Shown here: positions 45,799 to 53,702 of the stretch, piece after piece
Layout of the letters: each line of letters opens with the position of its first letter
Position numbering within the stretch: position 1 is the first letter of the stretch
NCBI GenBank assembly: GCA_022709905.1
Contig: JAKLHY010000038.1
Span: 1-64,000 of the forward strand
Reading direction: 5' to 3'
DNA from: Verrucomicrobiota bacterium
GTDB taxonomy: Bacteria > Verrucomicrobiota > Verrucomicrobiia > Limisphaerales > UBA1319
Length of the DNA: 64,000 nt
Notes under the pieces: model-generated
What the model was told of the DNA's origin: nothing
The model's database searches: none
What the model saw: only the letters and a program-made list of their open reading frames with translations
Made by a program: the position numbers and the translations under genes

Positions 45799-47445
45799 CT
45801 ATCTCTTGATCCTGAAAAATTGTAGCTGAGCGGTCGGTGTTAATGTATACGGGCTTTTTGCCGTCGGAACATCGCTCCACGGACCTTGGAGATCGCTCGC
45901 CGTCTGCAGGATGCCGCCGCCAACCCACTCGAGAGTGAATGATCCGTCGGTGTTACGTTGCCATAGGGTGATTTTCAGCTCGACCGGGGTCTCGAGGCCC
46001 AGGGTCAGTTCGCCATAGGTATATTCCTGGTGTGGATCTCCGTTCCAGGACAGTTGGGCGATGCGCCCCGCGCCGTCATCGTTGTTCAGGGCAATGTTGA
46101 AGCCCATCACGGTCCCGTTTGTCGGGCTGAGCAGCGCCGACTTGTTCACCTTGAACTCGATCTGGTATCCCGAGGGGGTCACCGTTGTGGCCGCAAACCA
46201 ATCACCGGTTTCTCCAAAGGTCGGATTCCGGGCCTCGTTATCGCGGTACGCCCCATTCGCTGTGAGCACATACTGGCCCTCGAAATCCAATGTCGGTCCG
46301 CCCCGGTTCTTGTCCAGATCCGCGTCAAAGAAGATCTCAACGCTGTCGTCCTCCCAGGTGGTTCCGTCCTCCGATCCCGCCTCGGCGGTGTCCGTGACCA
46401 CATGGCTGTCCGTGACATTGACGGCCACATACACAGCGTTGTCATCATGGACAACCCAGGCCATGGCTTCGAACGTGCCGGGCGGCCAGGTGTCGATTCC
46501 CGCGCTTGTCTGGGCCTGGCCGGTAGCCGGATTAATGGGAATATCCCTGGCGGCGGCATATTCGCCGGCGTCGATCTTGCCATTGACGATGGGCGCCTGA
46601 GCCACCAGGGCAGCCGAATAGGCTTTGTGGCCAAGAATCAGATTGCCGTAGGTCGAAGGCGCGTTGGGTGTGCCAACCCACGCGACCTGGCGATCGATGG
46701 TTTTCTCGACGGGGCCCGCATCGTCGTCATCGTTCACGACGACCGTAAAACCCATCACGTCGCCGAACTTGGGATCGCTTAATGATTTGAGAGAGATTCG
46801 GAATTCGGCATCATAACCAGATTCAGTGTCATTCCTCATGGCACGGGCATACCAAGTCTTCTCGGTCCCATAGGTGCCGGAGTGGGATTCGGCATAGGCG
46901 TTGTTGATCGTGACGGCATACCGTCCCCCGATGGATCCGGGCGTGTAAGCGGTTGCGTTGTCGTTCATCGGATCCAGGTAGAGCTCAACGCTGTCATCCT
47001 CCTCGATTTTGCCGTTTCCGGTCTCCGCGGCGATGCTGTCATCGAAGAGCATGCTGTCGGTGACACGCACGGCGAGGTAAAGGTTATCGGCATCGTAGCC
47101 TGCGTAAATCTGGCACCCCAGATCAGTGGCATCCGTCAAGTCGGGTCCGAAGATGAGCATTCCACCCCGGACGCCATTCGTTTGGTTGGCGTTATAGGAG
47201 ATTCTCCAGTTGCCTGTCGCGCCATTGGCGCTTGCCCATTCGTCGGTATTGATCACGCCATCAATCTCCGGCGGGACTGACATCAGAGTCGCAAATTGGG
47301 TTTTCGTGTTGTCCGGCTGAACACGGTCCGCGATCGCCGTGTTGGACAAGATCCCGGCCAGAAGGCCTGCGAGGATAAGATAAGCCACGCGGCCGTAATC
47401 CAATGGAATCCGCCGGCCACCCAAGGGAGGATTTGTATTGTTCAT
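45799..47445 (-). CDS. Exported protein with two CBM9-like domains
   Basis: A 548-residue protein with a signal peptide (VAYLILAGLLAGILSNTAIA). Two homologous beta-sandwich domains of the CBM9/DOMON type follow: about 45-255 (EIDGVINTDEWASANGATGNW, YAGYDADNLYLAVRVTDS, DDSVELYLDP) and about 260-460 (IVNGKIDAGEYAAARDIPI, DDNAVYVAVNVTDSHV, DDSVEIFFDADLDKN). The acidic DDSVE segment occurs in both, as expected for the calcium and sugar site of this family. The last 70 residues are the end module of exported proteins (LTLGLETPVELKITLWQRNTDGSF, then LQFFRIKR). Its role is sugar binding at the cell surface or secretion, together with the neighbouring degradation genes. Confidence 0.85.
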   Translation of the reverse strand: MNNTNPPLGGRRIPLDYGRVAYLILAGLLAGILSNTAIADRVQPDNTKTQFATLMSVPPEIDGVINTDEWASANGATGNWRISYNANQTNGVRGGMLIFGPDLTDATDLGCQIYAGYDADNLYLAVRVTDSMLFDDSIAAETGNGKIEEDDSVELYLDPMNDNATAYTPGSIGGRYAVTINNAYAESHSGTYGTEKTWYARAMRNDTESGYDAEFRISLKSLSDPKFGDVMGFTVVVNDDDDAGPVEKTIDRQVAWVGTPNAPSTYGNLILGHKAYSAALVAQAPIVNGKIDAGEYAAARDIPINPATGQAQTSAGIDTWPPGTFEAMAWVVHDDNAVYVAVNVTDSHVVTDTAEAGSEDGTTWEDDSVEIFFDADLDKNRGGPTLDFEGQYVLTANGAYRDNEARNPTFGETGDWFAATTVTPSGYQIEFKVNKSALLSPTNGTVMGFNIALNNDDGAGRIAQLSWNGDPHQEYTYGELTLGLETPVELKITLWQRNTDGSFTLEWVGGGILQTASDLQGPWSDVPTAKSPYTLTPTAQLQFFRIKR

Positions 47446-47527
47446 TTTTGACAGAATGGATTTTGAATCTTATGCTACCCGAGTTCGAAGGCGGTAACCT
47501 CCTGTTTCAGAGAAATAATATCCTTTT

Positions 47528-48412
47528 TTGGATATGGCTGCTCGACGAGCTCAAGACCTTCCGTACGCCGTGGCTCTTGGTGTGGGCGACGCGAATTCCG
47601 GGATCCATCCACACCCCGACCAGCATCCCGATGTCGAATTGTATTACGGGATTTCCGGCAGGGTGATCTACTCTTACTGCGGCAATGAACTGACCATACC
47701 GGCCGAACAACTGGCTGTTTTCTGGGCGGGATTTCCCCATCGCATCATTCGTGCTGTCCGCGCTACGCGGTATTACTGGATCCATATCCCCTTGGAGGAG
47801 TTCCTGGTCTGGCGCCTGCCGACTCCGTTCAAGCAATCCATCCTGTCCGGTCAACCTCTGATCGAACCAACCCGGTGCCAACGGTCTCTCGACCGCGATC
47901 TCTTCCGGAGCTGGATCCTGGACACGGGCCGTCGCCACTCGAGTCACTGGCGTTGGACTCTGCTGGAAATTGAGGCTCGACTGGGTCGGATGGCCGATCG
48001 CGCGGATTCCACGGCTCTGAAGCCCCCCGGCACTCCCCCGGATCACGCTCCCGGACAGATCCCCGCGGCCGCGCGCATAGCCTGCTTTCTCCAGCAGCAC
48101 TATGGAGAGCCAATATACTGGAAAGATGTGGCTCAAATCGCCGGCTTGTCGATCCCGTCGGCCCGCAAGTGTTTCCTACAATCCTACGGCCTGACACTTC
48201 ATGAATACTTGATCCAGCTCCGAGTGGCTCGGGCGAAACAGATGATTGCCACCGCAGAGGCCAAGATTATCGATGTCGCTCTGGAGACGGGCTTTCACAC
48301 GCTGAGCAATTTCTATCGCACTTTCGAAGCCGTGGTTGGCCGGACGCCATCCGGATACCGCAAAAGCCTTTCACCCGCTCGCGCTCACTTCGGCAAGGTT
48401 CACAAGCCATAG
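47528..48412 (+). CDS. AraC-family transcriptional regulator
   Basis: A 294-residue regulator. The N-terminal domain is a cupin-like sensor (PHPDQHPDVELYYGISGRV, TIPAEQLAVFWAGFPHRI). The C-terminal domain (about 195-290) has the two helix-turn-helix motifs of AraC/XylS proteins (WKDVAQIAGLSIPSARKCFLQSYGLTLHEYLIQLRVARAKQMI, and ALETGFHTLSNFYRTFEAVVGRTPSGYRK). The frame starts with TTG at 47528, and ATG at 47534 is an alternative. It is divergent from the CBM9-like gene and upstream of the sulfatase. It may control both. Confidence 0.93.
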   Translation: MDMAARRAQDLPYAVALGVGDANSGIHPHPDQHPDVELYYGISGRVIYSYCGNELTIPAEQLAVFWAGFPHRIIRAVRATRYYWIHIPLEEFLVWRLPTPFKQSILSGQPLIEPTRCQRSLDRDLFRSWILDTGRRHSSHWRWTLLEIEARLGRMADRADSTALKPPGTPPDHAPGQIPAAARIACFLQQHYGEPIYWKDVAQIAGLSIPSARKCFLQSYGLTLHEYLIQLRVARAKQMIATAEAKIIDVALETGFHTLSNFYRTFEAVVGRTPSGYRKSLSPARAHFGKVHKP

Positions 48413-48514
48413 GATTGAATTCTGAGGCCTTGACCGTCGAGCGTGAGGCCAATCCTCGATCCAAATTCTCCACATTCTCATTGACATTACGGCAGCACCC
48501 ATAATCCTGCTGTC

Positions 48515-49951
48515 ATGAGTCTCAGAGTATTCGTGGCCGCCTTGGGAATAATCCTGTTTCCCGGAGTGATTCAAGCCGCTTCGCAGCCCAACATTGTCTT
48601 CATTCTCGCTGATGATCTTGGGATCAACGATCTGCGCTGCTACGGACGCCTGGATCATCATACCCCCAATCTGGACCGGTTGGCCCGGCATGGCATGCGC
48701 TTCACGTCGGCATATTGCGCCCAGCCGATCTGCTCGCCCTCCCGGGCCGCGATTCTCACAGGGAAAGCGCCCGCTCGTCTCCACCTCACCACCTATTTGC
48801 CGGGGCGCCCCAATAGCGCGTCCCAGAAATTATTGCACCCGGAAATCCCAATGCAGGTTCCCCTGGAGGAGCAGAGCCTCGCGGAGCACTTCAAGACGGC
48901 GGGTTATGTCTCCGCAGCCATCGGAAAATGGCATGTGGGTGGACCGGGCTTTGGGCCGCTGGAACAAGGCTTTGACTATTATCATCCGGGCCGGGCCAAT
49001 ACCAAACCATCCGCCACCGAGGGCGGCAAGGGGGAGTATGATCTGACCGCCGCCGCCGAACGCTTCATCGAGACCCATCAGCACCGCCCTTTCCTGGTCT
49101 ATCTCGCTCATAATTCACCCCATATCAACTATGACGCCCAGCCTTTCCGAATCGACAACAACCGCGATGCCTTTGAACCGGTTTACGCGGGCGTGATAGA
49201 AACCTTGGACGACACCGTCGGGCGATTGCTCGCGAAACTGGAGGCTCTTCATCTCGCCGAAAAGACGATCGTCATCTTCACCTCCGACAATGGCGGACTC
49301 CACGTCCCGGAGGGATCCCATCCCCGAATCACCCATAATTCACCTTATCGGGCGGGGAAAGGCTTTGTTTATGAAGGTGGATTGCGGGTTCCCACGATTG
49401 TACGCTGGCCGGGCCGCATCCCCGCGGGCGCTGTCACCGACGCCCCGGTCATCAACACCGATTGGCTGCCGACCTTGTTGGATCTCGCCGGACAGCCGAT
49501 TCCGTCCGGTTTGGATGGGATAAGTTTTGCGCGGATGTTGACAGGTCATGGGCGGGCGCCGAAGCGAAGTTTGTTCTGGCACTTTCCCCATTACACGAAC
49601 CAAGGTAGCAGGCCCAGCGGAGCCATGCGCAATGGCCCGTGGATTTTGATTGAGTTCTATGACGAACAAAAGTGTGAATTGTACAACCTCGACATGGATA
49701 TAAGGGAAACGCATGACTTGGCGCCACGCTATCCCAAGCGCGTGGCCCGAATGCAATCGAGCCTGGAGGCCTGGCGCCGACAGACCGGCGCTCAGAAGAA
49801 CCGGCCGAATCCGGACTTCGATCCAGCCAAATACCGTGAACTCTATATCGATGTGGATCCCACGCGGTTTGATCCCGCCCAGGCAAAACTTCCGGAATGG
49901 GAACTAATCTGGAAATGGCGCAAAGCCATGAATGCCGCCGTCGCGCGTTAG
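48515..49951 (+). CDS. Exported arylsulfatase-type sulfatase
   Basis: A 478-residue sulfatase with a signal peptide (about 1-22). The formylglycine signature is C73-S-P-S-R-A-A-I-L-T-G, so Cys73 must be converted to formylglycine by a maturase encoded elsewhere. The metal-binding pair Asp33-Asp34 is in NIVFILADDLGINDL, and GKWHVGG and FTSDNGG are the further active-site segments. The C-terminal subdomain (ELYNLDMDIRETHDLA) is of the usual type. It hydrolyses sulfate esters, probably on polysaccharides, outside the cytoplasm. It begins 102 bases after the AraC regulator on the same strand. Confidence 0.95.
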   Translation: MSLRVFVAALGIILFPGVIQAASQPNIVFILADDLGINDLRCYGRLDHHTPNLDRLARHGMRFTSAYCAQPICSPSRAAILTGKAPARLHLTTYLPGRPNSASQKLLHPEIPMQVPLEEQSLAEHFKTAGYVSAAIGKWHVGGPGFGPLEQGFDYYHPGRANTKPSATEGGKGEYDLTAAAERFIETHQHRPFLVYLAHNSPHINYDAQPFRIDNNRDAFEPVYAGVIETLDDTVGRLLAKLEALHLAEKTIVIFTSDNGGLHVPEGSHPRITHNSPYRAGKGFVYEGGLRVPTIVRWPGRIPAGAVTDAPVINTDWLPTLLDLAGQPIPSGLDGISFARMLTGHGRAPKRSLFWHFPHYTNQGSRPSGAMRNGPWILIEFYDEQKCELYNLDMDIRETHDLAPRYPKRVARMQSSLEAWRRQTGAQKNRPNPDFDPAKYRELYIDVDPTRFDPAQAKLPEWELIWKWRKAMNAAVAR

Positions 49952-50095
49952 AACCTTTTTCATAACAAAGGTTTTGACGAGACCCATCTGATCGAGAACG
50001 TCGTCCTGGGAAAGGTGGTCGTGAACGATCGATCCTTGACCGCGGCGGATGTGAAGACGAATGCCTTCGTTCGAAACGTCACCCTTCAACCCTGA
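49952..50095 (+). pseudogene. C-terminal tail of a lost GH28-/beta-helix-like gene
   Basis: Directly after the sulfatase stop and in the same frame, 47 codons encode HNKGFDETHLIENVVLGKVVV, then LTAADVKTNAFVRNVTLQP and a TGA. This resembles the end of polygalacturonase-type or other beta-helix exported enzymes (a V-x-D-V-x-F-x-N strand pattern and a final T-N-A-F-V). There is no start codon or other part of such a gene nearby. It is taken as the tail left after a deletion joined it to the sulfatase gene. The match is by eye only. Confidence 0.5.
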
Positions 50096-51000
50096 GAATG
50101 CCACTGATCTTGAGGGGATCCTCGGAGCTCCTGCAGGATGCGGGACAGGTGCGTGGCCTTGTTGAAGACATAGAAATGAATGCCGGGGACGCCGCGGCCA
50201 AGCAGCTCCTGGGCTTGCTGGACCGTCTGGCGGATGCCGATGGCTTCGGCACGGGCCGGATCATCTCCCGCAGTCTCCAACTCGCGCAGGAGATCGGGCG
50301 GCATTTCACAGCGGCTGAGACTGGTGATGCGCAGGATTTGTTTCGCCGACAAGATGGGCAACAGGCCGGGAATGATGGGCACGAGGATCCCGGCGGCGCG
50401 CGCCGCTTGCTCGAAGCGGAAGAAATGCCGGTTGTCGTAGAACAGTTGGGTGACCACCATGTCAGCGCCGGCATCGACCTTGCGCTTGAGATGGAGCAGA
50501 TCGGTGGCCAGGTCAGGAGATTCGAGATGACCTTCAGGATATCCCGCCACGCCAATGCCAAAAGGATCGAGTCCCAGCCGGCGTTCTCTTTCCCGGATAT
50601 GAGCCACGAGTTCGTTAGCATGCGCAAAGCCATTAGCCACAGGCACGAAGGATGATTGTCCCTGGGGCGGATCGCCTCTCAAGGCGACAAGGTTGTGAAT
50701 GCCTTCCTGCCGGATGCGATCCAGGACTTGGTCGATCTGGGGGCGTGAGGCCCCGACACAGGTCAAGTGACAAACGGTTTCCACCTGGAACTGCCGGTGA
50801 ATCGAGGTGGCGATTTCCAGGGTTCGTTCCTGGGTGGATCCGAGGGCTCCGTAGGTGACGGTCATGAAATCCGGCCGCAGTCCCACCAACTGGGGCAGAA
50901 CTTGTTTGAGATTCTCATAGGCGATCTCGGTTTTGGGAGGAAAGACCTCGAATGAAAATACAGGACGGGTGGCTTGAGCGTAGATTTGTGCGAGTTTCAT
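50086..51000 (-). CDS. metF: Methylenetetrahydrofolate reductase
   Basis: A 304-residue cytoplasmic flavoprotein that reduces 5,10-methylenetetrahydrofolate to 5-methyltetrahydrofolate, the methyl donor for methionine synthesis. The sequence opens with FSFEVFPPKTE (Glu of the FEFFPPKT motif), then MTVTYGALGST, HLTCVG, NLVALRGDPP, IGVAGYPEGH, GADMVVTQLFYDN, and VPIIPGLLPI, all in the order of bacterial MetF. Length is normal for the family. The ATG overlaps the stop of the upstream gene by 4 bases. It is the last gene of a minus-strand operon whose other genes are not methionine genes. Confidence 0.96.
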   Translation of the reverse strand: MKLAQIYAQATRPVFSFEVFPPKTEIAYENLKQVLPQLVGLRPDFMTVTYGALGSTQERTLEIATSIHRQFQVETVCHLTCVGASRPQIDQVLDRIRQEGIHNLVALRGDPPQGQSSFVPVANGFAHANELVAHIRERERRLGLDPFGIGVAGYPEGHLESPDLATDLLHLKRKVDAGADMVVTQLFYDNRHFFRFEQAARAAGILVPIIPGLLPILSAKQILRITSLSRCEMPPDLLRELETAGDDPARAEAIGIRQTVQQAQELLGRGVPGIHFYVFNKATHLSRILQELRGSPQDQWHSQG

Positions 51001-52343
51001 GGAGAAAATTGTGGAACAGCCGGAATGGTCGCGGGGCTTTCAGACGGTTCGCGGCCCGGGATTTGCCTGAGCCAGCCCTGGAGTTGTTGATCCAAGACGT
51101 CCAGGCGCTTGATGGCCACCTGGGCCCAAAGTTGATGGGAGCCCGTTCCGGAACCTTTTCCCGCCAGCGGTTCGGGCTGATCGCGATGCTTGTCCCAGTA
51201 ACTGGTCAAGGTGGCCAGGTATCCTTGGATCAAAGGGGCGATGGAAGGCGATGATTGGAGGTACAACAGTCGGAGCAGGCCGATTTTGCCGGGCAACACC
51301 GCCTCTTGGGCCTCCCAGCCCCATTGATTGATGAATTCCTGGATGGATTGACTTGAACTTTGTGGAAGTCTGTCGCTCGACTCGCGAACCGACACGGGAA
51401 TGGAGAGAAGTTCTTCCAGTTTTCGGAGGCTGGTTTCCAGAGGCCAGGTTTGGCCCAGATCGCGTCCGGCCACGTTGGCCACCGTCAGCGCCCACCATTT
51501 TTCGACGGCAAGAGGATTGGGAAAACGATCCCCATACACTGAAAAAAACGCGGTTTGCCAGTTCAGATGGCGGGGCAATTGCCCCAGGAACTGAACAAAG
51601 GCCGTCTGGCCTCCCGGCAGCCGAAGCAATTCGCTCGTGAAAGCGCAGGCGCTGTCCCGAAAACGGAGCCAGGGATCTCCGGACAGTTGCTCCGCCGTAG
51701 GCAATCCCAGCTCGCCAAAACTCAACGCGCCGTTTTCATGAAGACGGGCTCGGATGCCGATCAGGGGATCGGTCCGCATTTCCATCCGAATCGACCGCGT
51801 TTGACCTTCCAGCACGAGGCTGGAGCCATATTGACTGAAGACGAGTTGGGTGACTCCCTCCACAACCCAGAGCGGGATTTCGTCCGTGTAGACTCCTGGA
51901 ACACGATTGGCCATCTCCAGCAACAAGGCCTGGAGAATCGTCCGGATTAACCGGGGAGCTTCGATTTCCGGAGGCAAGGTAATTCGACCTTGCCACGCGT
52001 CGAGGTAAAACGCGGAGTCCACTGTCACCGGTCCGTTCCGGGGGGCTGAGGATTGAATAAAGACATGGATCTTTCCGCGCCACTGGTCGGCACAGCCCAA
52101 TTCGCGCAGGAATGCTCTCTTGATCCGATCGCAGCTGATAGCCAGCAAACTGGGATCCAGCCTCACGGGTTGGGTGGTGACGGATGCGCTGGTGGCCAGG
52201 GATTTGCCAAATTTTTGTTGTTGTCCGTGAACGATGAATTGTCCACCTGCGCGGCTTCGGACCGTGATCCAATCTCCCGGTTCACCGGACCAGGCCGGGA
52301 GGCAAGCAAGGAGCCAAATGTTCAACCAGGCAGCCTTCATCAC
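50997..52343 (-). CDS. Exported protein of peptidase-MA-like appearance without zinc motif
   Basis: A 448-residue protein with a signal peptide (LNIWLLACLPAWSGEPG). Residues about 90-230 (KIHVFIQSS, FYLDAWQGRITLPPEI, ILQALLLEMANRVPG, IPLWVVEGVTQLV) follow the pattern of peptidase MA/gluzincin-like domains, where a HExxH helix is followed by P-x-W-x-x-E-G-x-A. Here the helix reads LLLEMANR and has no HExxH, so catalysis is unlikely. The C-terminal half is helical. Its start overlaps the upstream gene by 4 bases and its stop overlaps metF by 4 bases. Confidence 0.75.
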   Translation of the reverse strand: MMKAAWLNIWLLACLPAWSGEPGDWITVRSRAGGQFIVHGQQQKFGKSLATSASVTTQPVRLDPSLLAISCDRIKRAFLRELGCADQWRGKIHVFIQSSAPRNGPVTVDSAFYLDAWQGRITLPPEIEAPRLIRTILQALLLEMANRVPGVYTDEIPLWVVEGVTQLVFSQYGSSLVLEGQTRSIRMEMRTDPLIGIRARLHENGALSFGELGLPTAEQLSGDPWLRFRDSACAFTSELLRLPGGQTAFVQFLGQLPRHLNWQTAFFSVYGDRFPNPLAVEKWWALTVANVAGRDLGQTWPLETSLRKLEELLSIPVSVRESSDRLPQSSSQSIQEFINQWGWEAQEAVLPGKIGLLRLLYLQSSPSIAPLIQGYLATLTSYWDKHRDQPEPLAGKGSGTGSHQLWAQVAIKRLDVLDQQLQGWLRQIPGREPSESPATIPAVPQFSP

Positions 52344-53023
52344 CGCCGGGCTTCATCAAGCACGTTGGGATCTGGATAGTTGTAGAGCTTGACCTCCAAG
52401 GTCAGGAAGTCGTTGGTGCGGATCTCGAGAGCGGGCAATTCGGATACCCATCGGCGGCTGACGTCAAACGGCTTGTCGACGCTCCCCAGCACGCCTTCCA
52501 CCTGTCCCCAAAAACGTTTGGGGATCTCCAGATATCCCACCTGCATGTCTGTGGGATGCAAATCCCACTGGCCGTTCGTCCGCACCAACTCGAACGTCCG
52601 CTGCCAGATCAGGTCGCGATTCCAGGATCGCCAAGCCTGGCGCACCCAACAAACCCAGACAAATCCGTTGCCCATAAGGAACACCCTGGCTTTGAGCAGT
52701 TGGCTTTGACCGGCAGGCCCGTTGGTGGAATCGGGACGACTTAGCGTGGCCACGTAATCATCGAGGAAAGCGTTCAGTTCCCCCTGGGCGAGGTGAATAT
52801 AACCCTTCCGCCCGATGCGCCGGGCGTTCTCGAAGAGATTCAGTTTGCGTTTGGTTTCGATTGTCTCGGCCATTTTGATGGCGGGCGAGTCGGCAATGGG
52901 CACATCGGCAAAAAGTTGCAGATACACGTATCCCCCCGCCACCAGCAAAATGCCCGCCGCAATCGATAGCCCTACCAACGACCGTCGAAGCCAGACTCGG
53001 GATTGGTTGGGCTTGATGAACAT
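52340..53023 (-). CDS. Membrane-anchored protein of unknown function
   Basis: A 227-residue protein with one N-terminal membrane helix (SLVGLSIAAGILLVAGGYVYLQLF) and an extracytoplasmic rest. The stretch RRIGRKGYIHLAQGELNAFLDDYVA and later RFWGQVEGVLG have no recognised family. It lies 2 bases after the zinc-ribbon gene and overlaps the next gene by 4 bases, so it is certainly co-translated with them. No function is proposed. Confidence 0.75.
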   Translation of the reverse strand: MFIKPNQSRVWLRRSLVGLSIAAGILLVAGGYVYLQLFADVPIADSPAIKMAETIETKRKLNLFENARRIGRKGYIHLAQGELNAFLDDYVATLSRPDSTNGPAGQSQLLKARVFLMGNGFVWVCWVRQAWRSWNRDLIWQRTFELVRTNGQWDLHPTDMQVGYLEIPKRFWGQVEGVLGSVDKPFDVSRRWVSELPALEIRTNDFLTLEVKLYNYPDPNVLDEARR

Positions 53024-53025
53024 GG

Positions 53026-53361
53026 TTAAGCGGCTTTAACAGACGACGAAGAGGCGTTCTTGGATTCGCTTTTGCCTGAACTCGAACTGCTGGTCTTCTC
53101 GGAGCTGGTCGAGCTCTTGGATTCACTCTCCCTCTTGGCTGCCGTCTTATAGCTCTCGCTGCGGTAATCTGTAATATAAAACCCGCTGCCTTTAAAGATA
53201 ATTCCTGCTCCCCCGCCAATCAACCGCTTGACCTTGCCCTTGCCCCAGCGTTTTTGTCCGCATTTTTCCTGCGGGCAAACCTCCAAGGGACTGTCTTTGA
53301 TCGACTGGAAGATCTCGAACTTATGTTGGCATTTTGCACAGATATACTCGTATGTCGGCAT
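53026..53361 (-). CDS. FmdB-family zinc ribbon protein
   Basis: A 111-residue protein. The N-terminal 50 residues are the FmdB-type putative regulatory zinc ribbon (MPTYEYICAKCQHKFEIFQS, then CPQEKC), followed by VKRLIGGGAGIIFKGSGFYITDY, the second part of the family pattern. The C-terminal third is a Ser/Lys/Glu-rich disordered tail. A good AGGAAAGG ribosome binding site precedes the ATG. It is the first gene of the unit leading to metF. The biochemical role of the family is not settled. Confidence 0.93.
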   Translation of the reverse strand: MPTYEYICAKCQHKFEIFQSIKDSPLEVCPQEKCGQKRWGKGKVKRLIGGGAGIIFKGSGFYITDYRSESYKTAAKRESESKSSTSSEKTSSSSSGKSESKNASSSSVKAA

Positions 53362-53400
53362 AAACCTTTCCTAGTAACCACGGCATGGTTGCTTCGTCAA

Positions 53401-53438
53401 GGTAACAAAAAGTGCGCCAGCTGGTTCAACTGGCGCAC
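53401..53438 (-). terminator. Hairpin plus T-tract before the fmdB-like gene
   Basis: Perfect 9-base arms GTGCGCCAG (53412-53420) and CTGGCGCAC (53430-53438) around a 9-base loop. On the minus strand the stem is followed at once by TTTTTGTTACC. It has the form of an intrinsic terminator, either for the TPR gene upstream (ending at 53703) or for a leader transcript 45 bases before the fmdB-like start codon. Confidence 0.65.
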
Positions 53439-53500
53439 CCTCCAGGAACGACGGGAGGCTGCTCGTCGTGATCCTTGAGATCCTGAATGCGATGGAGAGG
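53439..53500. promoter_or_regulatory. Nested-stem element, possible leader RNA or small RNA
   Basis: Three nested complementary pairs: CCTC (53439-53442) with GAGG (53497-53500), CAGGA (53443-53447) with TCCTG (53481-53485), ACGACG (53448-53453) with CGTCGT (53464-53469). The element is directly next to the terminator hairpin at 53401-53438 on one side and near the terminator at 53520-53559 on the other, which face opposite ways. It matches no riboswitch class that I recognise. The strand is undecided. Confidence 0.45.
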
Positions 53501-53519
53501 TCCCCCGATGAATCAAAGG

Positions 53520-53559
53520 CCCCCGCCTTCGGCATCGCATGTGGGCGGCGGGTTTTTTT
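53520..53559 (+). terminator. GC-rich hairpin followed by seven T on the plus strand
   Basis: CCCGCC (53522-53527) and GGCGGG (53547-53552) form a stem, followed by T at 53553-53559. It is a good intrinsic terminator for plus-strand transcription, yet no plus-strand gene lies upstream for more than 3 kb. That points to a non-coding transcript or to a role in the opposite strand as the start of a leader. Confidence 0.5.
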
Positions 53560-53702
53560 CATTCAAACTTCGCCGATCCAAGCGGCATTCACTTCTTTGG
53601 AGGCTTGAGGGGCCTCAGGCGTTCAAACGTTGGGGATCGAGCCTGGAGAGTCGGGGGCGCGGAGATGGAGACCGGGAGGATTTGCCGAACAAAAAAGACG
53701 TG

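Noticed and set aside
45509..45928. 139-codon minus-strand open frame after the CBM9-like gene
   Set aside because: It covers the palindromic repeat and the end of the CBM9-like gene in another frame; it is a translation of repeat sequence.
53412..53438. tRNA fragment suggested by GGTTCAA in the hairpin loop
   Set aside because: The flanking bases form a simple 9-base stem with no D-arm, anticodon arm or acceptor stem.
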